This document shows positions 14,959-24,111 of a stretch of 35,771 nucleotides of DNA, in pieces. The number at the start of each line of letters is the position of its first letter. Position 1 is the stretch's first letter. The notes beneath the pieces are model-generated. The model was given only the letters and a program-made list of their open reading frames with translations, was not told the origin of the DNA and searched no databases. Where the stretch lies: assembly GCA_018268105.1 (NCBI GenBank), contig JAFDXG010000052.1, positions 1 through 35,771 on the forward strand, in the 5' to 3' direction. Source of the DNA: Bacteroidota bacterium. Lineage in GTDB: Bacteria > Bacteroidota > Bacteroidia > Chitinophagales > Chitinophagaceae. Position numbers and translations under genes: made by a program.

Positions 14959-16695
14959 TTATCTTGTTGGTGCGATATTCTTTTCTATAATAATTTTCCC
15001 CCTAAGGCTATCAATCTTCTTTAGATCAATTCCCAACGAGGAAACGTGCTCGGCACGGTTACCGGAAATAATAGCACCGGAAATCCGGTTAAAATAAAAT
15101 GCAGAAGATGTAAAAACATTCTCTGCCCTGTTGTTGGTGACAGTAACATCACTATTCCAGGTATCGGGCCATTTGTTGTACATGGGGTCTACACAATATG
15201 CATTGTCAGTACAGTTATATACTTCATTGCTGTCAATAACTGATCCCCTGCTGCTACAATCGAGCCAAATACCTTTTCTTACATTACAGATATAGTTTTT
15301 ACGGATTATCAACCCTGTATTGTCTGAGCCATATATTCTGATTCCATCATTATTGCCAAGTTTAGTTTCAGAAAGTAACAGCTTGTTTGACACAATACAA
15401 ATATTATTGAATGATTCTCCAATAACAGCACCTACTTCTATACAATTTTCGTATACCCCCTCGGTCACCGTGTTGTCTCTGATGACGATTCCATCTGCAT
15501 AAGCAGATATAGAAGCATAAGATCTTTTACCATCTGTTCTATACCGGCTGCTCTGAAATTCGTTTTTATAACTTATAAGTCCGGGTGATTGCAATTTTTG
15601 CCCCCTTTTAGATATATTCAGATGACGGTTATAACGTATAATCATACCCGAAGAATCTCTATAGTCCTGTATTACTATTTGATCAGCGTCCCAATTAGAT
15701 GCGCCGATACTCGTAATTCCGTCAAAAGTATTATTCTCAATAATTACATGCTTTGGGCTAACCTTACCACTACCGAGTATTCCCCTCGCCACCCCGGTAA
15801 CCCCTGCATTAATATCAGAAAAAATACAGTCATGAATATGCAAATAATCCATCCCGTCTCTGAAACGTATACCTGCTACCTGGATCCTGGTTGAAGCGCT
15901 TTGGGCAGCCCCTCTTATCTTGCATCCCGAAATCTCTACATTCGTTTTATTATTCAAAATTTCCATTACCCAAATCACCCTGCCGTTGCCATCGAGATTT
16001 AGATTTTTTACTGAAACACTATCTTTAACGATCTGCATCATTACCATTTGTTCAACTGCAGTATCTGCAATGGATTGGAGCGTTGTATTCCCATATTCTC
16101 CTGTCAAAGAAGAGCTAACAACTAAAGGATGAGAAAAAAAATATTTTCCTCCGGGTATGAATACAGGCATTCTTTTACCCGCTGCTTCCATTGATTTTTG
16201 AAGTATTTTATCAGCCCGTCGTTCATTATTTTTTAATCCATACCAGGTAGCCGGAAAATATTTACCCGAAACATTAATATTAATCAGCGAAACGGTTGTG
16301 TCAAATAGCTGCCTGTCGTAAGGCGCCTCAATTATTCCTCCATTAATCCGGGCTTTACCTGTGAGTACTACTGATCCGTCAAAAGAAAGTTTTTTTCCGG
16401 GAGTTATATTTACATCGCCATTCAATTGCAACCGTGTAAATTCAGGTGCATGAAAATAAATTGTTTTAATACCAGGGTTTGAAAGATATGATTTTAGAGT
16501 AAATGTTACATCGTCCTTTGCAGACAATTGGTTGACAACTTTTACAAAGTCCACAGTAGCAGAAGAAATGATACTTTGATTACTCTCTGCAATTGTTTTA
16601 AAGTATTTTCCACCGTCCAAAAAATTCCCAGGTAAAGTATGATATACAAACCAGGTTAAAAAAAATACTATACCAGGAAAAATCATTGTCTTCAT
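14959..16695 (-). CDS. Exported right-handed parallel beta-helix protein
   Basis: This 578-residue protein has an N-terminal hydrophobic segment (MIFPGIVFFLTWFVYHTL) that could be a signal peptide or anchor. The rest shows a repeating coil pattern of about 22-25 residues with Asn and Gly at turns: VEISGCKIRG, LHIHDCIFSDI, VIIENNTFDGI, IVIRDNTVTEG, ICIVSNKLLLS, LIIRKNYICNV, SVIDSNEVYNC, VTVTNNRAENV, AIISGNRAEHV. This is the parallel beta-helix fold of pectate-lyase-like proteins and polysaccharide-degrading enzymes. No catalytic triad can be assigned. A polysaccharide target in the periplasm or outside the cell is likely. It converges with the LysM gene and is separated by 107 bases from the downstream end of the oxidoreductase gene. 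Confidence 0.8.
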   Translation of the reverse strand: MKTMIFPGIVFFLTWFVYHTLPGNFLDGGKYFKTIAESNQSIISSATVDFVKVVNQLSAKDDVTFTLKSYLSNPGIKTIYFHAPEFTRLQLNGDVNITPGKKLSFDGSVVLTGKARINGGIIEAPYDRQLFDTTVSLININVSGKYFPATWYGLKNNERRADKILQKSMEAAGKRMPVFIPGGKYFFSHPLVVSSSLTGEYGNTTLQSIADTAVEQMVMMQIVKDSVSVKNLNLDGNGRVIWVMEILNNKTNVEISGCKIRGAAQSASTRIQVAGIRFRDGMDYLHIHDCIFSDINAGVTGVARGILGSGKVSPKHVIIENNTFDGITSIGASNWDADQIVIQDYRDSSGMIIRYNRHLNISKRGQKLQSPGLISYKNEFQSSRYRTDGKRSYASISAYADGIVIRDNTVTEGVYENCIEVGAVIGESFNNICIVSNKLLLSETKLGNNDGIRIYGSDNTGLIIRKNYICNVRKGIWLDCSSRGSVIDSNEVYNCTDNAYCVDPMYNKWPDTWNSDVTVTNNRAENVFTSSAFYFNRISGAIISGNRAEHVSSLGIDLKKIDSLRGKIIIEKNIAPTR

Positions 16696-16802
16696 AATAA
16701 TAACACTATTACCTCATCGCTAAGGTAAAGTTGAAAATACATGTTGAAAATTTATTGAACTTAATTTAACCTGTTGTTATCAATCTCCGGTGCAATATTT
16801 TT

Positions 16803-17795
16803 TTAATCCACCGGATACCGCAATCCGGCTTTTCTCCTGATCTCATCAAGGGTTTCCATCAGCAGCAGAGTATCTGCATGGGTCATTACCGGGCTTTCCG
16901 TTAGCCCTTTACGTAAGCAATCACCGGCATGAGAAGCTTCGTAATGATACCCCCAGCCTTCTACTTTTGTTACCTCTACTTTTTGTTTTGTGTCGTACCG
17001 GCCCGGATAAAATTCGAGGGTAGTATCCGGTGCATAAAACCTGTGTCCCAGCAAAAGCCTCCCTTTATCGCCACTAATATTTACTTCGGTAGGAAGATGA
17101 GATGAATACGAAGAAAAAAGCTGGGTAATTGCTCCATTATTATAACGAAATATAGCGGCACATTGTTCGTCTACACCTGTAGCAGCAGGCGTCATCCATG
17201 CATCAATGGCATCTGGTTTTCCCAGCGCCGACAACGCAAAAAAGACATTGTAAATACCAATATCAAGTAAAGTTCCCCCACCCAGAGCAGGATCGTAAAT
17301 ACGGGGTGCTACCGGAGGCTGGGGAATAAATCCAAAGTTGATCAATACGTTGTTAATTTTACCCAACCTACCCGATTCAATAATCTGCATCATCTTTTGA
17401 TATGAAGGAATGAATTTTGACCATAACGCTTCCATCAGAAAAAGCTTTTTTTCTTTTGCTGTAGCAATCATTCTGGCTGCCTGTTGTGCATTTATAGCAA
17501 AAGCCTTTTCACATAGTACTGCCTTATGGTGTTGCAGGCAAAGCATCACATGTTCAAAATGAAGCCCATGCGGTGTGGCTACATATATAATGTCAATATC
17601 TGATACACGCACAAGGTCTTCATAACTATAGCATATTCTTTCTGCGCCAAACTCATTACCAAAACTATCTGCATTTGACTTATCCCGTGAAGCCACTGCA
17701 CCAAGTACTGCATCTTCAACCAACCTCAGGTCGGAAGCAAATTTGCGTGCAATGCGCCCGCAACCTAAAATACCCCAACGTATAGTTTTATTCAT
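16803..17795 (-). CDS. Gfo/Idh/MocA family NAD(P)-dependent oxidoreductase
   Basis: From the ATG at 17795 the protein is 330 residues. The N-terminal Rossmann fold starts with WGILGCGRIARKFA (GxGxxA). The family's EKP motif appears as CEKAF (Lys 97), with Ala in place of Pro. The C-terminal alpha/beta domain has GGGTLLDIGIYNVFFA, the site that normally contributes substrate-binding Asp and His/Tyr. The sequence most resembles the dimeric dihydrodiol or trans-1,2-dihydrobenzene-diol/glucose-fructose-type dehydrogenases. A sugar or polyol substrate is likely but unspecified. A TTG at 17801 is a weaker start. It lies 11 bases after the SDR gene at 17807-18475 and is probably co-transcribed with it. 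Confidence 0.9.
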   Translation of the reverse strand: MNKTIRWGILGCGRIARKFASDLRLVEDAVLGAVASRDKSNADSFGNEFGAERICYSYEDLVRVSDIDIIYVATPHGLHFEHVMLCLQHHKAVLCEKAFAINAQQAARMIATAKEKKLFLMEALWSKFIPSYQKMMQIIESGRLGKINNVLINFGFIPQPPVAPRIYDPALGGGTLLDIGIYNVFFALSALGKPDAIDAWMTPAATGVDEQCAAIFRYNNGAITQLFSSYSSHLPTEVNISGDKGRLLLGHRFYAPDTTLEFYPGRYDTKQKVEVTKVEGWGYHYEASHAGDCLRKGLTESPVMTHADTLLLMETLDEIRRKAGLRYPVD

Positions 17796-17806
17796 TTGCA
17801 AAAAAT

Positions 17807-18475
17807 TTATGCATTAATAGCTTTGATCTGATCATATTCATAAACATTACTTCCGCTTTTGCCAGAAAGAGATGCGTTAAACATGGCACGTGCTACAGCT
17901 TCAGCCTTCACCGGCTTGTATTTACGCCAGCCACCTGCAAACAAAAAAGAAATGACAGGAAAAACCATTTGCGCAAATTTTTCTTCTGCACGCTGATCTT
18001 TCCTTCTGCCCATTAAAAGAGAAGGACGGAAAATGTCCAGTGTGCTATATCCAAAAGAAGATATTTTGTCTTCCACTTCTCCTTTTAGCCGAAGGTAAAA
18101 GTTAGAAGATCTGCTATCTGCGCCTATTGCTGATACAAAAGAATAATGGTGATACCCTTTTTCTATTCCCCATTTTGCAGCATTTACAGCTATATCATAA
18201 TCTATCGAACGATATTTTATTTTATTACCATTCACTTTTTTCATAGTGGTGCCAATACAGCAAAATATTATATCTCCGGTTTCCAGCGCCTGATGGTAAT
18301 TTTCGGTATTGCTGAAATCAACTACGTGCATATTCAGCTTAGGATGAGTAATATCTACCGGCTTCCTCACCAATATATTTACCTTTGCATAATCCCTGCT
18401 ATTCAAAAGTATTTGCAAAAGTTCATTTCCAATTAAACCGGTTGCGCCAAGAAGTACGGCTGTTTTTCCTTGCAT
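17807..18475 (-). CDS. TIP30/HTATIP2-like atypical SDR, NAD(P)-binding protein
   Basis: The 222-residue protein opens with KTAVLLGATGLIGNELL, an atypical SDR glycine motif (GxxGxxG). FCCIGTTMKK and FVSAIGADSRSSNFYLRLKGEVE follow, with the YxxxK-like YLRLK active site near residue 130. LDIFRPSLLMGRR is typical of the TIP30/HTATIP2 subgroup. Function in bacteria is unknown; it binds a nicotinamide cofactor and may reduce a small substrate. It begins 32 bases from murB on the opposite strand, so the two share a promoter region, and it leads a two-gene unit with the Gfo/Idh/MocA gene. Confidence 0.85.
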   Translation of the reverse strand: MQGKTAVLLGATGLIGNELLQILLNSRDYAKVNILVRKPVDITHPKLNMHVVDFSNTENYHQALETGDIIFCCIGTTMKKVNGNKIKYRSIDYDIAVNAAKWGIEKGYHHYSFVSAIGADSRSSNFYLRLKGEVEDKISSFGYSTLDIFRPSLLMGRRKDQRAEEKFAQMVFPVISFLFAGGWRKYKPVKAEAVARAMFNASLSGKSGSNVYEYDQIKAINA

Positions 18476-18507
18476 GTTTTTTGTTATTTTGTGCCGGAGA
18501 TATAATT

Positions 18508-19539
18508 ATGCAAATTCAGGAAAATTTTTCGCTAAAACAATATAATACATTCGGTATAGATGCGAAGGCAAAACAATTCTCGTTTTTTTCAACATCTGAT
18601 GAACTGGCAGACTTACTGGAATATAGTAAAGAACCACCGGCCTGCATTCTTGGAGGTGGCAGCAATATACTGCTCACTAAAGATATTGATGGAACAGTTT
18701 TGAAAAACGAGATAAAAGGCATTGAAGAAACCGGAGAAGACGACAACTATATATATGTGAAAGCTGGCGCCGGAGAAAACTGGCATCAATTTGTACAATA
18801 CTGTATTGGGCGCAACTGGGCAGGGCTTGAAAACCTCTCGCTGATTCCCGGCAATGTAGGAGCATCACCAATGCAAAATATCGGAGCATATGGAGTAGAG
18901 ATAAAAGAAGTGTTTAACAGCCTCACGGCCTTTCATATTCACGACAGAACTATTCATACGTTTACAACCGGCGACTGCGAATTTGGTTACAGAGAAAGTG
19001 TTTTCAAAAGAAAATACAAAAATGAGTTTGTGATTTTGCGGGTAACTTTTCGTTTGCATAAATCACCCGTTTTTCATACAGAGTACGGAGCGATCAAAGA
19101 TGAACTGGAAAGAATGCAGGTTTCATCACTCAGCATCAAAGCCATTGCCCGTGCAGTAATAAATATCCGCACTGCGAAGCTGCCCGATCCCAAGGTCATT
19201 GGCAATGCGGGAAGTTTCTTTAAAAATCCTTCAATCCCACATTCGGATTTTTTGAGATTAAAAGAGAAATTCGATAGTATAGTTGGATATAACAATCCTG
19301 ATGGCACCGTAAAACTTGCAGCCGGCTGGCTGATAGAACACAGCGGCCCTAAGGAGGGTATAAGCTGGAAAGGATACCGTACAGGAGACGCGGGCTGCCA
19401 CGCCAAACAAGCATTGGTGTTGGTAAATTATGGCAATGCTTCGGGAAAAGAAATTTTTGAATTGAGTGAAGCAATAATGCAAAGCGTAGAAAAAAAATTT
19501 GGTATAATGCTTGAGCGGGAAGTGAATATTTACAGGTGA
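18508..19539 (+). CDS. murB: UDP-N-acetylmuramate dehydrogenase
   Basis: From the ATG at 18508 the protein is 343 residues, the size of the E. coli-type enzyme. The frame is open further upstream (to 18385), but that part overlaps the divergent SDR gene. A GGAG at 18496-18499 sits eight bases ahead of the chosen ATG. FAD-binding motifs are ILGGGSNILLT and IPGNVGASPMQNIGAYGVEI. Active-site elements are GYRESVFK (Tyr 161, Arg 162), GNAGSFFKNP (Ser 236, proton donor) and the C-terminal EREVNIY glutamate. The insert GYRESVFKRK and the GISWKGYRTGDAG segment mark type I MurB. It reduces UDP-GlcNAc-enolpyruvate to UDP-MurNAc with NADPH in cytoplasmic peptidoglycan synthesis. Confidence 0.96.
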   Translation: MQIQENFSLKQYNTFGIDAKAKQFSFFSTSDELADLLEYSKEPPACILGGGSNILLTKDIDGTVLKNEIKGIEETGEDDNYIYVKAGAGENWHQFVQYCIGRNWAGLENLSLIPGNVGASPMQNIGAYGVEIKEVFNSLTAFHIHDRTIHTFTTGDCEFGYRESVFKRKYKNEFVILRVTFRLHKSPVFHTEYGAIKDELERMQVSSLSIKAIARAVINIRTAKLPDPKVIGNAGSFFKNPSIPHSDFLRLKEKFDSIVGYNNPDGTVKLAAGWLIEHSGPKEGISWKGYRTGDAGCHAKQALVLVNYGNASGKEIFELSEAIMQSVEKKFGIMLEREVNIYR

Positions 19540-19556
19540 GATGGATAGAACAATAG

Positions 19557-19688
19557 ATGAAGCCTTCCAAGCCCAGATTTAGCAATATGTACCAAAATCT
19601 GCCTGAAGAATCTTATGCTCCGGTCAAATCAGACACTTACCTGCCCGAAGCGGAACGTACTGACGAAACGAAATTAACCGGGGGTTAG
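19557..19688 (+). CDS. Possible 43-residue small protein after murB
   Basis: An ATG at 19557, seventeen bases after the murB stop, opens a frame of 43 codons ending in TAG at 19686-19688. The peptide (MKPSKPRFSNMYQNLPEESY, then APVKSDTYLPEAERTDETK and LTGG) is hydrophilic, proline-rich and looks protein-like. There is no signal peptide, membrane span or recognised family. It could be a co-transcribed small protein, a decayed gene or chance. Confidence 0.25.
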   Translation: MKPSKPRFSNMYQNLPEESYAPVKSDTYLPEAERTDETKLTGG

Positions 19689-19718
19689 CTCTAACGGGAT
19701 TCAATATTCATGAGTCGT

Positions 19719-19740
19719 CAGGTATGGCAACGATAGCCTG
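19719..19740. terminator. Candidate hairpin between converging murB and efflux operon
   Basis: caggtat and atagcctg can pair with one bulged G around the loop ggcaacg. It lies between the murB side and the end of the RND gene on the opposite strand, where a bidirectional terminator would be useful. There is no clean T run, so the call is weak. Confidence 0.3.
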
Positions 19741-19836
19741 AAATGCCCATTTTTCATACTACTACGCTGAAGTTTTGCTACTCTAAAATTTGACTTTTAC
19801 AGGATCAGTCAGAGTATATACCTCAATAATGACATG

Positions 19837-22800
19837 TTAGTTTTTCTGGTTTAGTTTTCTATATGCACGTTCAAAAAACAAAGGGAACACCCAAATAGAA
19901 AAAAAAGCTGCACAAATAACCCCACCGATTATAACACGTGCCAATGGCCTGGAACTTTCTGATCCAATTCCAGTAGAGATTGCTGCAGGAAATAGCCCAA
20001 CAGCATCCATAAAGGCAGTCATTATTACAGGGCGGACTTTAGAATGTACCCCCGCTTTGATAGCGTCCCACAATGTTTTATGCTGTCGTATTTTAGCAGG
20101 TTCCAGATTGTGCTTAATATCGGTTATAATCAAAACCCCAAACAGGATACATATCCCAAAGAGAGCAATAAACCCGATCCCGGCTGAAATACTGAAGTTT
20201 GTTCCTGTAACAAATAATGCAATTATTCCACCCACAATGGCAAAAGGGACATTTAAAAAAACCAACAATGAATCTTTGAAATTGCCAAACATTGTAAACA
20301 ATAGCAAAAAGATTAATAACAGACTGATAGGAACAACTTGTTGCAAACGAAGAGTAGCTCTTTGTGCGTTTTCAAAATCACCCTGCCAAACCATTGAATA
20401 TCCGTTTTTGAGTTTCACTTCATTCTTCATTTTCTCCCGCGCTTCTTCTATAGCACTGCCCATATCTCTTCCCCTTACCGAAAACTTAACCGCAGAATAT
20501 CTTTCATTATCATCCCTAAAAATAAGGCAGGGACCGGTTTTGGTGGTAATAGTAGCAATTTCTTTTACCGGCACTTTAGACCCACTCTCTGTAGGTACCA
20601 TCAGATTTCCAATATCTTCAGCCGATTTTCTGAACTCTTCAGGAATACGTATTCGAATATCAAATTTCCTTATTCCTTCGAATAACTGGGAAGCAGCTTT
20701 ACCCCCTATTGCCATTTCAATAACCGCATTTGCATCTGCTGTGGCAACTCCGTAAATGGCCATTTTATTTTGATCAAGATCAATATCTAATTCCGGCTGT
20801 CCTATATTATAAATAACGCCAAGGTCTGCGATGCCATCTACCTGTGCCAGTACATCACGTACTCTTTCAGCGCTGTTTTCCATATACTCTAAAGAGTCAC
20901 CAAAAACTTTTACCACAATGGAGCCTTTTACTCCTGACACAGCCTCTTCAATATTATCTGATATCGGTTGTGAAAAATTCAGTTTAGCGCCAGGTATTAC
21001 AGAAAGTGATTTGTTCATCTGCTCAATGAGGTTCTCTTTCGTAATTCGCGGTTTCCAGGATTCTTCCGGGTACAATAATATATCGAATTCATTATTGTAA
21101 AAGCCTGTAACATCGGTGCCATCATCGGGTCTTCCAGTTTGAGATACTATGTTCCTGACCTGGGGGAATGCTACAATTTTTTCCCTAACCTGTTTGGCTA
21201 CTTCTACAGATCTGTCAAGAGAGACACTGTAAGGTAATTGCACACGAAGCCAAATGGAACCTTCATCCAGTTCTGGAAGGAATTCAGATCCGAGAAATTT
21301 AAATGAATACAGCCCGATAATGATAATACCAATCGAGGAGATCATTGCCAGCCTCTTGTTCTTTACACTAAAATCAAACCCCTTCATCATCAGGTTAGTC
21401 ATTGCATGAACAATTGGATTGTGTTTCTCACGCACATTCTTGTTCATTAGTAATCTTATCAGTACCGGGACTAAGGTTAGGGTAAGTATCAATCCACCAA
21501 GCAGAGCAAACCCTAGGGTATAGGCCAATGGGGAAAACAGCTTACCTTCTACCTTTTGAAATGAAAAAATAGGAACTAATGCCGCAACGATGATGAGCTT
21601 GGCAAAGAAAATAGCTTTTCCAAGCGATGCCCCATCACGCTTTATGAGCCCCAATTTGATCATCTTATTAAACCGGTCCATCCCAAGCACTTTCCCTTTT
21701 TCATCAAAAAGGACAAAAAGCCCCTCCACCATTACAACAGAGCCATCAATAATAATTCCGAAATCTATTGCTCCTAATGAAAGTAAATTGGCCGACATGC
21801 CCATTAGTCTTAAACAAATAAAAGCAAAAAGCAATGATAAAGGGATGATAATAGAAACAATTAGTGTAGCCCTCCAGTTAAACAAAAAGATGGAAACCAC
21901 CAGGGTAACCAGCAAGATACCCTCTATCAGGTTATGCATAACGGTTCCCGTTGCAAAATCAATAAGTTGCTCCCTGTTATAAAAAGGAATAATCTTAGTA
22001 TCCACCGGAAGTATCTGGTTGTTGATTTTATTTACTTTTGCTTTCAAGGCAGAGATAACCCTGCTTGGGTTTTCACCTTTTCGCATCAGCACAATAGCCT
22101 CAACTACATCATCCTCATTAGTTATAGTACGTTTTCCTGTGGAGTCTATTATTACATCTGTTCTTCCCACATGACCCAGTCTCGGAAGGTTGGAAATTTT
22201 AACTTCTGCAACATCTTTTATCAGAACAGGCACCCTGTTTACATTCTGAACAATAATATTTTTTATATCGTTAATATCATTCAATAAACCTATCCCTCTG
22301 ACCACATAAGCCTGATCATTTTTGTTGACAATATCACCTCCAATATTAATATTGCTTTTGGCTACAGCATTGTAAACGTCAAGGGGATCAATACCAAGTG
22401 TAGCAAGTTTCCCGGGATTTACCTTAATTTCATAGGCTTTGGTCTCACCACCAAAACTTACAACATCTGCAACACCCGGAACTGATCGTAAGTGGCGATC
22501 TATAACCCAATCCTGAATGGTTTTTAGTTCTCTTACATCCCTGATATTGCTTCTTAGTGAATATCTGAATATTTCACCGGTAGGGCCTGTTGGCGGTTGT
22601 ACTTCGGGGGTAACACCTGCGGGAAGATTTGCATTACCCAAAAGGTTATTGATTTGAATTCTTGCCTCCTCATAAGTTACACGGTCTTCAAAAATCAATT
22701 TTACATATGACAAGCCAAAAATACTTGTTGAACGAAGGCTGGTTTTTTTCTGCACTGGGTTCAGGGAAACTTCTATGGGGATAGTAATAAACTTCTCAAT

Positions 22801-22989
22801 TTCTTCTGCACTCCTTCCAGACCATTGAGTAATAATTGAGACTTCGGTATTGGTAACGTCAGGAAACGCTTCGATGGGCATATTTTTAAAGGTGATAATA
22901 CCCCCTACCAGCAAAACAAGCGTAGCAAATAATATAAAATACTTGCGTTTTAATGAAAAGGCAATAATTGCCTTTAAAACCTTGGACAT
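19837..22989 (-). CDS. CzcA-type heavy-metal efflux RND transporter
   Basis: At 1050 residues this is a full-length RND pump of the heavy-metal efflux family. The N-terminus has MPIEAFPDVTNTEVSIITQWSGRSAEEIEKFITIPIE, the family signature. The proton-relay motif in span 4 is AIDFGIIIDGSVVMVEG, giving Asp 409, Asp 415 and Glu 422. Their spacing matches the essential D402/D408/E415 of Cupriavidus CzcA rather than the CusA pattern, so Zn, Co, Cd or Ni is a likelier substrate than Cu or Ag. The two large periplasmic porter domains are at about 45-340 and 565-865. It exports metal across the inner membrane through the adaptor and TolC proteins encoded just upstream on the same strand. The gap to the adaptor gene is 18 bases. 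Confidence 0.94.
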   Translation of the reverse strand: MSKVLKAIIAFSLKRKYFILFATLVLLVGGIITFKNMPIEAFPDVTNTEVSIITQWSGRSAEEIEKFITIPIEVSLNPVQKKTSLRSTSIFGLSYVKLIFEDRVTYEEARIQINNLLGNANLPAGVTPEVQPPTGPTGEIFRYSLRSNIRDVRELKTIQDWVIDRHLRSVPGVADVVSFGGETKAYEIKVNPGKLATLGIDPLDVYNAVAKSNINIGGDIVNKNDQAYVVRGIGLLNDINDIKNIIVQNVNRVPVLIKDVAEVKISNLPRLGHVGRTDVIIDSTGKRTITNEDDVVEAIVLMRKGENPSRVISALKAKVNKINNQILPVDTKIIPFYNREQLIDFATGTVMHNLIEGILLVTLVVSIFLFNWRATLIVSIIIPLSLLFAFICLRLMGMSANLLSLGAIDFGIIIDGSVVMVEGLFVLFDEKGKVLGMDRFNKMIKLGLIKRDGASLGKAIFFAKLIIVAALVPIFSFQKVEGKLFSPLAYTLGFALLGGLILTLTLVPVLIRLLMNKNVREKHNPIVHAMTNLMMKGFDFSVKNKRLAMISSIGIIIIGLYSFKFLGSEFLPELDEGSIWLRVQLPYSVSLDRSVEVAKQVREKIVAFPQVRNIVSQTGRPDDGTDVTGFYNNEFDILLYPEESWKPRITKENLIEQMNKSLSVIPGAKLNFSQPISDNIEEAVSGVKGSIVVKVFGDSLEYMENSAERVRDVLAQVDGIADLGVIYNIGQPELDIDLDQNKMAIYGVATADANAVIEMAIGGKAASQLFEGIRKFDIRIRIPEEFRKSAEDIGNLMVPTESGSKVPVKEIATITTKTGPCLIFRDDNERYSAVKFSVRGRDMGSAIEEAREKMKNEVKLKNGYSMVWQGDFENAQRATLRLQQVVPISLLLIFLLLFTMFGNFKDSLLVFLNVPFAIVGGIIALFVTGTNFSISAGIGFIALFGICILFGVLIITDIKHNLEPAKIRQHKTLWDAIKAGVHSKVRPVIMTAFMDAVGLFPAAISTGIGSESSRPLARVIIGGVICAAFFSIWVFPLFFERAYRKLNQKN

Positions 22990-23007
22990 GAAATTCTTTT
23001 TTTCGAA

Positions 23008-24096
23008 TTATGAATTTAATGCACTGTAAATGAGTAATGCATTTGAACCAATTACTTTATCGCCTGATTTTACAGCTCCCGATATATAAGTTTGTTCCCC
23101 ATTGCTGCTAAGAACCTGAATTGGGGTAATCACCACATCTGAAGGACTTTTGTAAACCAAGACAAAATATTGACTATTTTGGAAAATTACTGCACCCGAA
23201 GGCACACACAATGATTCCTGGTTTGTTTTACTTATTACTTTCACACTGGCAAACATCTGAGGTTTCAAAGCATAATCGGGATTTTGCAAAACAATCCTCA
23301 CTTTCATCACTTTGTTTGTAGGATCCAGCACATTAAATAATTTATCTACCCTGCCATGAAAAATCCTGCCAGGATAGGACAGTGTAGTAATTTCAACAAT
23401 GTCGCCAAGATGTATATTGCCAATATTAGATTCGTACACATTGGCTAATACCCATACATCTTTCAAATCAGAAATTGTAAACAGGTTACCGGCATTATCG
23501 GGTCTGATGGCCATATCATTATTCACCAGCCGCTCCACAATAAAACCGCCAACGGGAGCCTTTAAAACATATTTGCCAGTAGTGTTACCCCCATTTATCC
23601 TCAATATTTCATTCGCCCTTGTCAATTGTGCCTGAGCCTGGTTGTACATTTCACGTGTAGCAAGCATATCCTTTTCCGATACCAGCCCGCTTTTGTACAT
23701 ATCTTCAGAGGCATCCAGGTTTTTTTTTGCAATCAGTAAATTGGTCTGAGCATTTACAAGATCATTGGCATAGCCAGCCATCTCGCCACTGTTGATAATA
23801 CCCAGAGACTGTCCTTTTTGTACGTAATCACCAAGCTGGACATTTATTCCGCTAATTATTCCGCTCACAAGGGGCAAAATTCTTGCTACCCTTTCTTCGT
23901 TGAATGTTATTTGTCCCGTTAGCGTCAGCGAACTCACAACAGGCCGCATTTCTACACTGTCAATCTGAATGGTTTTCAATAATGAATCTGAAATCACAAA
24001 TTTCTGCTTCGTATCTGCACCACCAATATCATCTTTACAACCGCCCAATATAGTAACCCCGGCTACAAAAAATAAAAAAATATTTATCCTGAACAT
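23008..24096 (-). CDS. RND efflux periplasmic adaptor (CzcB/CusB family lipoprotein)
   Basis: This 362-residue membrane fusion protein has an N-terminal lipobox (VTILGGC, Cys about 20). The biotinyl-lipoyl-like halves flank an alpha-helical hairpin: ILPLVSGIISGINVQLGDYVQKGQSL, then helices at about 105-165, then GKYVLKAPVGGFIVERLVNNDMAI. Beta-barrel and membrane-proximal domains follow (DVWVLANVYESNIGNIHLGD; CVPSGAVIFQNSQYFVLVY). The protein links the inner-membrane pump to the outer-membrane channel. It lacks the His-rich metal-binding N-terminal extension seen in some CzcB proteins. It sits between the TolC gene (15 bases) and the pump gene. Confidence 0.92.
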   Translation of the reverse strand: MFRINIFLFFVAGVTILGGCKDDIGGADTKQKFVISDSLLKTIQIDSVEMRPVVSSLTLTGQITFNEERVARILPLVSGIISGINVQLGDYVQKGQSLGIINSGEMAGYANDLVNAQTNLLIAKKNLDASEDMYKSGLVSEKDMLATREMYNQAQAQLTRANEILRINGGNTTGKYVLKAPVGGFIVERLVNNDMAIRPDNAGNLFTISDLKDVWVLANVYESNIGNIHLGDIVEITTLSYPGRIFHGRVDKLFNVLDPTNKVMKVRIVLQNPDYALKPQMFASVKVISKTNQESLCVPSGAVIFQNSQYFVLVYKSPSDVVITPIQVLSSNGEQTYISGAVKSGDKVIGSNALLIYSALNS

Positions 24097-24111
24097 ATTT
24101 CAATATTTGAT

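Noticed and set aside
18385..18507. Upstream extension of murB to 18385
   Set aside because: It would overlap the start of the divergent SDR gene, while the family N-terminus (MQIQENFSLKQYNTFG) begins at 18508 with a GGAG upstream.
19697..19740. Possible tRNA-like or riboswitch-like fold after murB
   Set aside because: Only a short bulged hairpin is present; no tRNA arms or conserved riboswitch sequence can be found.
20057..20755. 232-codon plus-strand frame inside the RND pump gene
   Set aside because: It is the opposite-strand shadow of a strongly conserved RND protein; its sequence has no family features.
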